Positions 6,161 to 12,762 of a DNA stretch of 15,779 nucleotides are shown piece by piece. Source of the DNA: a bacterium (lineage in GTDB: Bacteria > Dependentiae > Babeliae > Babeliales > RVW-14); the NCBI GenBank assembly GCA_010027825.1, contig RGUK01000027.1:1-15779 (forward strand), written 5' to 3'. The number at the start of each line of letters is the position of its first letter. The stretch's first letter is position 1. The notes below the pieces were generated by a model. That model ran no database searches and was not told the DNA's origin. It worked only from the letters and a program-made list of their open reading frames with translations. Position numbers and translations under genes: made by a program.

Positions 6161-7367
6161 CTCGCCGATTAGGCGATTTGGCGATAATGTTCGTCCTTCG
6201 GCGTTGGTGCTTGAAGTAACTAGGCATGGCGGTCTGACTCTGTCTCCAGCAATGGCGCTGGCAGATCGGTCCGGCGACGTATGGCTAGAAACGCTTGGCA
6301 AGTGGGACTTTCGTGCCCCAATTTCGACCAAGGGTTTTGGCGCGCAGTTGAATATGAACAAGCAGAAGCACAGGCTCAACGCAAAGCGTGGCTGTGACAT
6401 GCTTCATAACATCTGCAACTACGGATATGCCGATAAGCGGGGCGAGACGGTAACGTTCGAGCCCTGCCGCTGGCCGGCGGTGTACATTCCTGTGCGTGAC
6501 CACATGCGGATCGACGAGGATAAGTTGACCGCGCTGGCCGTGCAGAATGCTCCGCCTGAATTGGTAGAGACTTACCGCCGCAAGCTGCGCGACAGCATGC
6601 TGCGGGAGTTTGGCAACAAGACTTACATTAATGTTGCCGCGCTCACCGAGGAATCGGCTAAGGACGTCACCAAGGCGATCAAGCACGACGCTGCGATTGA
6701 AGATTTCTCGCCTGTGTTGGGCGATATGGATCGTAATCCGTTTGGCACTGTTCGCGACATTACGGTGTCGCTACCAAATCCGGCCGGCAAGATTCTGGCG
6801 CGGAACGGACTGGATAGTGCTGAGGGGATGCCCCAGTTTGTTGTCGATGATTTACTGCGCGAAATGTATGCCGAACTTGGCGAGCTTAAGCCTGCCGAGG
6901 ACGAAATGTGTGACGCGCTGATATCTCCCGACCAGCCGCTGGAGGTAAAGATTGATATCAAAACGGCTATTGAGCAGATGCCGTCTGCAGCTGCAAACTA
7001 TTTGCGGTTTCACGCGTCAAAACGGGCGCAACGAGAAGCGACCGATGAGGAGCTATTTACAGCCGCAATGTTTCCGGCTAAACCTTTAGTACTGAGTCGC
7101 CTCAGTGCTATTCAGGTGAACTGGGCGGCGGAATGGCAGAATACGCCGTTTCCGTATCGCGGCGAGCTGTTAGCGCCGGTAGAGTTTGTTCCGAAGCGGT
7201 CGAGTTATCAGCCGTTCGAAGCTGATAACTCTGTAGCAACTGTTAAGTGCGCAGAAAGCGTTCGTATGCGTATTGCCGGCGACTATCATTCTTCGGAAGA
7301 TGCCGGTAGTAATGCAATTGTCGAATGCGCCGAAAGCGCGCGTATGCGGATTGCAGATAAGTTCTAA
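6048..7367 (+). CDS. Large hypothetical protein with twin C-terminal repeat, 439 aa
   Basis: GTG at 6048 is preceded by AAGGAG (6036-6041), which fixes the start. The first 170 residues are globular, with a Lys/Arg/Asn-rich stretch (QLNMNKQKHRLNAKRG) and YADKRGETVTFEPC. The middle is helical and acidic (RKLRDSMLREFGNK, then DDLLREMYAELGELKPAEDE). The C-terminus carries two copies of a CAES-RMRIA unit (VKCAESVRMRIA at 399-410, VECAESARMRIA at 425-436), separated by a 14-residue linker. The two DNA copies differ at many third positions while the protein is kept, pointing to selection on the peptide. Two stable hairpins lie within the 3' part of the gene. I do not recognise a family. It is the largest unknown in the window. 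Confidence 0.8.
   Translation: MDIAKTQATIIAAFDRVAARCEDLVAVSWLAGEGKKFDSPIRRFGDNVRPSALVLEVTRHGGLTLSPAMALADRSGDVWLETLGKWDFRAPISTKGFGAQLNMNKQKHRLNAKRGCDMLHNICNYGYADKRGETVTFEPCRWPAVYIPVRDHMRIDEDKLTALAVQNAPPELVETYRRKLRDSMLREFGNKTYINVAALTEESAKDVTKAIKHDAAIEDFSPVLGDMDRNPFGTVRDITVSLPNPAGKILARNGLDSAEGMPQFVVDDLLREMYAELGELKPAEDEMCDALISPDQPLEVKIDIKTAIEQMPSAAANYLRFHASKRAQREATDEELFTAAMFPAKPLVLSRLSAIQVNWAAEWQNTPFPYRGELLAPVEFVPKRSSYQPFEADNSVATVKCAESVRMRIAGDYHSSEDAGSNAIVECAESARMRIADKF
7087..7110 (+). repeat. Ten-base-pair hairpin inside the 439-aa gene
   Basis: TAGTACTGAG (7087-7096) can pair with CTCAGTGCTA (7101-7110) over ten positions with one G-U wobble, closing a four-base loop TCGC. No T-run follows, so it is not an intrinsic terminator. 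It lies about 90 bases before a second hairpin in the same coding sequence. Confidence 0.55.
7202..7231 (+). repeat. Perfect 11-bp inverted repeat, 8-base loop, inside coding sequence
   Basis: GAGTTATCAGC (7202-7212) is the exact reverse complement of GCTGATAACTC (7221-7231). The loop CGTTCGAA contains the palindrome TTCGAA. It lies within codons for SYQPFEADNS, directly before the twin CAES-RMRIA repeats. It is not followed by a T-run. It could be an RNA processing or stability element, a protein-binding site, or chance compatible with the codons. Confidence 0.7.
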
Positions 7368-7373
7368 TCTGAT

Positions 7374-7661
7374 ATGCGTTATTTCATTAAACCTGCAGAT
7401 CCGGCGCTAACGTGGTTGTTAAACATCGACGCCGCGCCGAGTACGCTACCGTTCTTTCCAAACGATAGCGGCGTGGGTTTAGTGGTAGCGCAGCTTCTCT
7501 CCGGTAAGATTCTCGCAGAGGTATTACCGACAGAAGAGCATGTCAGATTAGTTTGTGGTGGAGGGGTGCCGCTGGGGCGGCTGTATTTTCACGTTCCGAA
7601 AGCGCGGCTGTATCCAGTGTGCCCCAAGTTGAGTTCAGAATCTTTCGGGGGCAACGTTTAG
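7374..7661 (+). CDS. Small hypothetical protein, 95 aa
   Basis: ATG is six bases after the preceding stop with no clear ribosome-binding site, so coupling to the upstream gene is likely. The chain is hydrophobic and globular: TWLLNIDAAPSTLPFFPND in the first third, GVGLVVAQLLSGKILAEVL in the middle, then VRLVCGGGVPLGRLYFHVP. No membrane signal is convincing, because the hydrophobic stretch is short and interrupted by Lys and Glu. The TAG stop lies in the loop of a strong terminator, so this is the last gene of its transcription unit. Family not recognised. Confidence 0.65.
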   Translation: MRYFIKPADPALTWLLNIDAAPSTLPFFPNDSGVGLVVAQLLSGKILAEVLPTEEHVRLVCGGGVPLGRLYFHVPKARLYPVCPKLSSESFGGNV

Positions 7662-7690
7662 GCTTCGGCCACTCGTTGCCCCCTTTTTTT
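7647..7690 (+). terminator. Strong rho-independent terminator overlapping the gene end
   Basis: GGGGGCAACG (7647-7656) pairs perfectly with CGTTGCCCCC (7674-7683), a ten-pair GC-rich stem, followed by seven T (7684-7690). The apical part holds GGC-TTCG-GCC (7661-7670), a UUCG tetraloop closed by C-G, which is unusually stable. The TAG of the 95-aa gene (7659-7661) sits in the upper loop. This is the clearest transcription signal in the window. No promoter fits in the 16 bases before the next ATG, so the downstream genes depend on read-through or on a promoter further upstream. Confidence 0.92.
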
Positions 7691-7706
7691 AGCTATTGGA
7701 GCTTTT

Positions 7707-8615
7707 ATGGCGGATTATCGTGATCCTGCGAACGAGCGGCTAGAGAGTGGGCGCACAATGCTTGACGTTATGCGCGGTAGTAAGGGGCTTAAAGGCGTTA
7801 TCGTTGCGCCGTCTACGCCGGGCGGTATTCCAGTGAACTTCGATCCGCACGACCGGACAAAAATCAAAATAAACGTGGTGGATCCAAACGGCGCAAATGT
7901 TGGCGGACTGACGCTGGACCAAATGACTGGCCCGGCGGTTGAACAGGCAATTGACGCGGCTATGGCAGCGTTACCGGGCAAGGACATCAACTCTATCAGG
8001 GAGCGGGCCGCAATGGTATTTGAAGAGTTATCAAAAATGAACAGCGGCGTACAGCGGGTGCCTGTGACGCGGCAGAAAAAGGTCGTAGCTACGCCGCCCC
8101 CAGCTGACGAAGAAGAGGAGCAGCTTGTAAATGAGTTAATGGCCGAAGCGGAGACGTCGACGTCTATGCCGCCGATCGAGAAAATAGACCGAAACTACAG
8201 CCCGATGGCGGCGTTTGGGTTGAAAAAACAATCAAACAATCCGGTACCGGCCGCGGGGGCTACAACCCACAAGGCTGGCCCGCCGCAGAAGTTGTTGTAT
8301 TTTGAAAAAGAAGGGATTGGAACTGTCCCGGCCTTTTTTCACGACGTGATTGTTTCAGTTGGGCAGGTTTCCCCTGACAGCGTAGAAGAAAACGGTTTTA
8401 TTGTCCTAATTTACGATCTGCGTTTTGAACAAAACGCCGCGCGCTGGTTTCCGCCGTCAAATGATCCTTACCAGCGTCCTTGGGCTGTACAAATTAGCGA
8501 CGACCGCCGTTTATACCTTGTCCATACGACGGGATTTCAGTATGTTTATGATAACCGCGAGTACTGCATTTTACTCGTTGAGCGCGCCCTTCGGGCAAAT
8601 TATGGCGAGGTTTAA
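7707..8615 (+). CDS. Hypothetical protein upstream of the portal gene, 302 aa
   Basis: GGAG at 7698-7701 supports ATG at 7707. The N-terminal 120 residues carry polar helices and a TKIKINVVDPNGANVGGL strand region. A low-complexity Pro/Glu/Ala segment follows (about 125-190, with ADEEEEQLVNELMAEAE), likely disordered. The C-terminal domain (about 198-302) is beta-rich and aromatic (KLLYFEKEGIGTVPAFFHDV, ending RALRANYGEV). Position next to the portal suggests a head or neck role, but there is no family evidence and other roles are open. Confidence 0.75.
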   Translation: MADYRDPANERLESGRTMLDVMRGSKGLKGVIVAPSTPGGIPVNFDPHDRTKIKINVVDPNGANVGGLTLDQMTGPAVEQAIDAAMAALPGKDINSIRERAAMVFEELSKMNSGVQRVPVTRQKKVVATPPPADEEEEQLVNELMAEAETSTSMPPIEKIDRNYSPMAAFGLKKQSNNPVPAAGATTHKAGPPQKLLYFEKEGIGTVPAFFHDVIVSVGQVSPDSVEENGFIVLIYDLRFEQNAARWFPPSNDPYQRPWAVQISDDRRLYLVHTTGFQYVYDNREYCILLVERALRANYGEV

Positions 8616-8618
8616 ACG

Positions 8619-8768
8619 ATGGAAAAGTGTGGAGTTATAAAAGCCGGCGTCACGCCGCCAGAGCACGAAGACGCCGAGCAGCCTACTGAAAAAAAAGCGC
8701 AAGTTCAGGCGCTCGATAGTGATTTCCGCAAACGAGCTGCGGAAGCCGTGCAAACCACGTCTAAATAG
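8619..8768 (+). CDS. Very small hypothetical protein, 49 aa
   Basis: ATG at 8619 begins three bases after the previous stop, with GAGG (8607-8610) eight bases upstream, and the frame runs to TAG at 8766-8768. The product is hydrophilic (MEKCGVIKAGVTPPEHEDAE at the start, then QPTEKKAQVQALDSDFRKR). It fills the only space between the 302-aa gene and the portal start, and its codons lack stops throughout, in keeping with the dense gene packing. No homology is recognised. It could be chance, but tight spacing on both sides favours a real gene. Confidence 0.55.
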   Translation: MEKCGVIKAGVTPPEHEDAEQPTEKKAQVQALDSDFRKRAAEAVQTTSK

Positions 8769-8780
8769 CGCGAGGCGCCC

Positions 8781-11696
8781 GTGACGCTCTTACCATCCGC
8801 TTCTATGGGGTATAACTCGCTCGGCCGCGGCGTGCAGGCCGACGAGCGCTTCCCGGACCCGTTCTGCGACGTCGCCAGCCTGTCGATGCCTGAGAGCATC
8901 CAGACGGCCCTGCGCTGGACCGAATACATCATGAACGCGAATGGCCCCTATAGGCAGGCCATCGACCGCGTCGTCTCGTACTTTATTACAGACGTTGAAA
9001 TTCACGATGTTGGCGAAAACAAAACCGGGCGTGAAGAAAAAGAAAAGTACGAAACGTTTTTGTCTGAAACGCTAAGCATTAAAAATGTGCTGAAAACCGT
9101 AGGCATGGATTACATGTGTTTTCACGGCGAGACACGTGTACCGACAAAACATGGCGTGTACCCGATCAAGGCGCTCGCGGGACAAAAGGTTGAAGTCATT
9201 TCTGAAAACGGCGTCTATCGTTTGGCGCAGTTCAAATGTTTTGGGCAGCAGGAACTGCTCGAAGTAACGTTCGCCGACGGGCGAGTAGTTTACGCCACGC
9301 CAGAACATTCATGGCTTGTACAAAAATCAGACGGCGGAACGACACGTGTTCCGACAACTGAATTGCAGGGTCGCCGAATTGAGCGCACCGTAGCCCCGCG
9401 CCCCGAAAAGAACGCCGAGTTTTTTGAAGGTGTTCGGCACGGATTTACATTTGGCGACGGATCGCTTTACAACAAAAACAATCCACGTAAGCAAACAAAA
9501 GCTGTCGCCAACTTTTTTGGACAAAAGGATGCGGCGTTGTTGCCGTATTTTGTCGGCGCCGGTTGCGCCCCTGTGACGGCAAAAACCAATGCCGGTACCG
9601 CGGTTACCTGTGAGTTGCGCAAAGTGCATGGCCTGCCCGCGCGGTACAAAGCCTTACCTGAAAATGAGGCGTCGCCAAATTACTGGTACGGATTCATTTG
9701 TGGCTTCTTGGCGGCCGACGGTTCTGTTGACACGCACGGTTGCGCGATTTTGACGCAGAAGTCGCGCGAAACCTTGGCCGCGATCGAGGCACAGCTGCCG
9801 CGCGTCGGAATGGTGGCAGGGCCTATTCGGAGTCAGACGCAAAATACGTTACTGCCGCCGCACAAAGGCCGACAACGCCCGCATACTGTGACGATGCACT
9901 ACATGACGTTGTTGAAGCAGTTTATGCGTGAAGAGGATTTTTTAATTCCTAAGCATAGGGCAAATTTCAACGCAAAAAATCGTGGCACAAATTACGGTCG
10001 TTTTATCGGCGTTAAATCGGTACGGACCACGGGTCGTTTCGAGGATGTGTACTGCTGCGTTGAGCCCGAAACGCACTCTTTTGTAATCGATAACGGGATT
10101 ATCACAGGTAATTGCTACGGCAACTCTTTTACAAGCCTGCTGGTGCCCTTCCGCCGATATTTATTCTGCCCTAAATGCGGATTAGAGATGCCCTTAGACA
10201 GGGTGGTGAACTCAGACCAGTGCGCGTTTTCGTGGCAAAACTTCCAATTTCACGCGACCTGCCCGAATTGCAAATATGTCGGTCCGTGGAAACACGTAGA
10301 CCGGCGCAGCGGCGATACCAGCCATATTACAGTCAAACGCTGGAGCCCGCACGAAATTGATATCTTATGGGATCCGTACACCGGCGAATGTTCATATGTG
10401 TGGAAGATTCCCGAAGATTATCGCACGCTGATTAAGCAAGGTCATCTTCATCATCTTGAGCGTGCAAGCTGGGAAGTTATTCAGGCGATTAAAAACGGCC
10501 AGAATCTGATGTTTGACAAAGGCGTTATTTTTCATCTCAAAGAAGATGCGCTGTCCGGTATGCGCAATCGTGGCTGGGGAATTTCGCGCGTACTGTCGAA
10601 TTTTCGTGAGGCGTGGTACTACCAGATTCTCAAGCGCTACAACGAAGCTGTAGCGCTTGATTATGTTATTCCGTTTCGAGTTATCACGCCGATGCCGCGC
10701 GGCGGCGACGCGCAATCATCTGACCCTGTTCACACAATTAACTTATCTAGTTTTACGGCGCGCGTAAACGCGATGATCCGCGCCCGCCGAACGGACCCCG
10801 CGCGCTGGAACATTCTTCCGTTTCCTGTGCAGTATCAAGCACTTGGCGGTGACGCGTCGCAACTCGCTCCGCGCGACCTACTCGATCAAGGGTTAGAGAC
10901 ATTGTTAAAGTGCATTGGCATGCCCGTTGAGTTATTTAACGGCACGCTGACTCTCCAAGCTGCTCCGGCGGCCTTGCGCCTTTTTGAGGCAAACTGGAGT
11001 CACCTTCCGCACAACATGAACTTGTTTTTGAATGAATTGGTGTCGTCTATTTCTCGTGTAATGTCGTGGGAGCCCGTCAGCGCGAAACTGATGCGCGTCA
11101 CGCACGCCGACGACCTCAACCGCCAGATGGCCAAACTGCAGCTCATGCAGGGTCAGCAAATCAGCAAAAGCACTGGGCTATCGAGTGTCGGTTTGGATTA
11201 CCGCGACGAGATCAAGCAAATGCTCGAAGAGGAAAAGATTTACGCGGAAGAGCAGGAGCGTATGCAGGCAGAGATGCAGCAAGCGCAGCAAATGAAGGAC
11301 ATGAGTCAGGCGCCCGACATGATGTCAGGTGTCGGCAACACCGGTGCCGGCGCTACGGGTATGCCGCAAGGAGGTGGCGCGCCGGCTCAAGCTCCGGCTG
11401 GCGGCATGCCGGGTCAAGCTCCCAGTCCCGTCGATCAATTCCTTATGCAGCGGCAAAATTCGCCCAACGTGCCGCGAACACCAGAAGAGTTGCAGCAACA
11501 AGCTCAACTTATCGCAAACCAGTTGTTGTCTATGCCTGAGTCTGTGAAAGACTCGGAACTGATCAAACTCAAGCGATCCGACTCGACGATGCACGCATTA
11601 GTTACCAGCATAATCGACGATATTCGGCAGCAGGCGCGTTCTCAGGGTGGAGCAATGGTTATGGCCCAGCAGTTTGGCCAAGGCGCGCCTGCTTGA
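8781..11696 (+). CDS. Portal protein precursor with in-frame intein, 971 aa
   Basis: The phage portal forms the dodecameric ring at one capsid vertex through which DNA is packaged and ejected. GAGG (8772-8775) supports GTG at 8781. Residues 1-112 are the N-extein (helical, ending VGMDYM) and 445-971 the C-extein, which starts CYGNSFTSLLVPF; the YGNSF/A segment is a hallmark of portal cores. A zinc ribbon follows (Cys463, Cys466, Cys494, Cys497). The core includes a long acceptor-helix region (LETLLKCIGMPVELFNGTL). The C-terminus is a Met/Gln/Glu-rich coil (KIYAEEQERMQAEMQQAQQM), then a Gly/Ala/Pro-rich linker (about 848-893) and a final helix. Removal of residues 113-444 gives a 639-residue mature portal, larger than many portals (typically about 450-600). 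The portal call rests on fold features, YGNSF and size. Confidence 0.75.
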   Translation: MTLLPSASMGYNSLGRGVQADERFPDPFCDVASLSMPESIQTALRWTEYIMNANGPYRQAIDRVVSYFITDVEIHDVGENKTGREEKEKYETFLSETLSIKNVLKTVGMDYMCFHGETRVPTKHGVYPIKALAGQKVEVISENGVYRLAQFKCFGQQELLEVTFADGRVVYATPEHSWLVQKSDGGTTRVPTTELQGRRIERTVAPRPEKNAEFFEGVRHGFTFGDGSLYNKNNPRKQTKAVANFFGQKDAALLPYFVGAGCAPVTAKTNAGTAVTCELRKVHGLPARYKALPENEASPNYWYGFICGFLAADGSVDTHGCAILTQKSRETLAAIEAQLPRVGMVAGPIRSQTQNTLLPPHKGRQRPHTVTMHYMTLLKQFMREEDFLIPKHRANFNAKNRGTNYGRFIGVKSVRTTGRFEDVYCCVEPETHSFVIDNGIITGNCYGNSFTSLLVPFRRYLFCPKCGLEMPLDRVVNSDQCAFSWQNFQFHATCPNCKYVGPWKHVDRRSGDTSHITVKRWSPHEIDILWDPYTGECSYVWKIPEDYRTLIKQGHLHHLERASWEVIQAIKNGQNLMFDKGVIFHLKEDALSGMRNRGWGISRVLSNFREAWYYQILKRYNEAVALDYVIPFRVITPMPRGGDAQSSDPVHTINLSSFTARVNAMIRARRTDPARWNILPFPVQYQALGGDASQLAPRDLLDQGLETLLKCIGMPVELFNGTLTLQAAPAALRLFEANWSHLPHNMNLFLNELVSSISRVMSWEPVSAKLMRVTHADDLNRQMAKLQLMQGQQISKSTGLSSVGLDYRDEIKQMLEEEKIYAEEQERMQAEMQQAQQMKDMSQAPDMMSGVGNTGAGATGMPQGGGAPAQAPAGGMPGQAPSPVDQFLMQRQNSPNVPRTPEELQQQAQLIANQLLSMPESVKDSELIKLKRSDSTMHALVTSIIDDIRQQARSQGGAMVMAQQFGQGAPA
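9117..10112 (+). mobile_element. Intein with LAGLIDADG homing endonuclease, 332 aa, in portal gene
   Basis: An in-frame protein intron expected to splice itself out of the portal. Block A is CFHGETRVP (Cys1 at residue 113). Block B is YATPEHSWLV with the Thr-x-x-His motif (Thr173, His176). Block F is VYCCVEPETHSFVID. Block G is GIITGN followed by Cys445. The splice nucleophiles are therefore Cys1, terminal Asn444 and Cys+1, all present. The penultimate residue is Gly443 where most inteins have His. Two LAGLIDADG motifs lie at GVRHGFTFGDG (217-227) and GFICGFLAADG (304-314); both keep the acidic residue (Asp226, Asp313), so a double-motif endonuclease may be active and able to home into empty portal alleles. 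Confidence 0.92.
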
Positions 11697-11701
11697 TAAA
11701 T

Positions 11702-12745
11702 ATGCGCATTGGTATTTACACACACTACGCCCACTGCGATGAAGCGTACTTTGCTGTGCGGCTTGCTGACTTTTTGCGCACGCAGGGCGTCGAGTACACG
11801 ATCTACTCTGACACGCCGCCGGCCAAGCTGTTCACACACCACGATCGGGCTGTGGCGCACAAAAAGAAATGCCCGTTCACGCACTGGGCAAAAACGTGTC
11901 ACACGATTATCTACACGCAGCCGCCGAAGTTGGACACGCTAAATTTTACGCGCCGCATTAATGTACGAACAATCATTGTGCCCATGTGGCAAGAATTAAT
12001 GCGGCCGTTTCGCAAAGTCATGCAGCGCGCTGATCATGTTATAGCTATGAACTCGGAAGCGCGCGAGTTATTCGCAAAGGTCTACAAGTTTAAAAACGTT
12101 ACATACATACCGTTTGATGTTGGACTACCGGCGACGAAGAAAACAAAAACAGTCAACGGTCGGCAGGTAAAGATATTTTTACCGTGGTTTGACAGAAACG
12201 CTCGGTGCGCAAATAGCCAGTTTTTAGGCTTACTCGGTTATTTGCTTGAGCGCATGCCCGACGCGCAGCTTACTGTTGCAATCACGTCTTGTCGGTTTGC
12301 GCCGTCCGTGGCTAAGTTTTTTCAGACGTTAGGGCGTAAGACTGGCGGGCGAGTAAAACTTATCCGCAACACGCCGCTCGCAAAACGCCCGGCCATGTAT
12401 ACCGCGCACGACCTTACGATATTCCCTGCCGAGTGTGACAACTACGGGTTTTGCACCTTGATGTCGATTAATTGCGGTACGCCGGTGCTGTCTTTTGCGC
12501 TGTCCCCGCAGAGTGACTTTGTGTATCAGGATGCAAATGGCGTGCTTGTTAAAACACGTGTAGACTACGACGAAAATGGCGTTCCTCACGCTGCGCCAGA
12601 CTATGAACGGTTGATTACCGCGCTACAGACTTTTATTGCAGAGCCGGCGCATATCGATAACCTTAACCGCCGGGTGAATTACAACCTAGCAACACGCCGC
12701 AAATCGTTTGAGCTGGGCTGGCAAACTTTGCTCAAACTTGTGTGA
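11702..12745 (+). CDS. Putative GT-B glycosyltransferase (GT4-like), 347 aa
   Basis: The protein has the two-Rossmann layout of GT-B enzymes. MRIGIYTHYAHCDEAYFAVR begins the N-terminal acceptor domain (with ADHVIAMNSEARELF near 110-125). VKIFLPWFDRNA opens the C-terminal donor domain, which ends in the sugar-nucleotide site DLTIFPAECDNYGFCTLM... NCGTPVLSF (237-265). In GT4 enzymes this segment holds an E-x7-E pair. Here the equivalents are Asp246 and Met254, so the second acid is missing and the chemistry or donor may differ. ATG at 11702 aligns with usual GT4 starts; TTG at 11693 overlaps the portal stop (TTGA) and has AAGG nine bases upstream, so it remains possible. The gene directly follows the portal. 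It may glycosylate virion proteins or other targets. Confidence 0.7.
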   Translation: MRIGIYTHYAHCDEAYFAVRLADFLRTQGVEYTIYSDTPPAKLFTHHDRAVAHKKKCPFTHWAKTCHTIIYTQPPKLDTLNFTRRINVRTIIVPMWQELMRPFRKVMQRADHVIAMNSEARELFAKVYKFKNVTYIPFDVGLPATKKTKTVNGRQVKIFLPWFDRNARCANSQFLGLLGYLLERMPDAQLTVAITSCRFAPSVAKFFQTLGRKTGGRVKLIRNTPLAKRPAMYTAHDLTIFPAECDNYGFCTLMSINCGTPVLSFALSPQSDFVYQDANGVLVKTRVDYDENGVPHAAPDYERLITALQTFIAEPAHIDNLNRRVNYNLATRRKSFELGWQTLLKLV

Positions 12746-12762
12746 CGGCATATGGAGATGCC

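Noticed and set aside
8638..8660. Short GC-rich hairpin (CGGCG-TCA-CGCCG) in the 49-codon gene
   Set aside because: A five-pair stem with a three-base loop and no T-run. It is too short to stand out from chance in GC-rich codons.
9740..9931. Open frame inside the intein
   Set aside because: It is a shadow in another frame of the endonuclease region, with no ribosome-binding site and no recognisable protein features.
11066..11539. 157-aa + strand frame inside the portal gene
   Set aside because: It is an out-of-frame reading of the Gln/Gly/Pro-rich portal C-terminus. The composition (Arg/Ala-rich, irregular) follows from the repetitive codons rather than from a gene.
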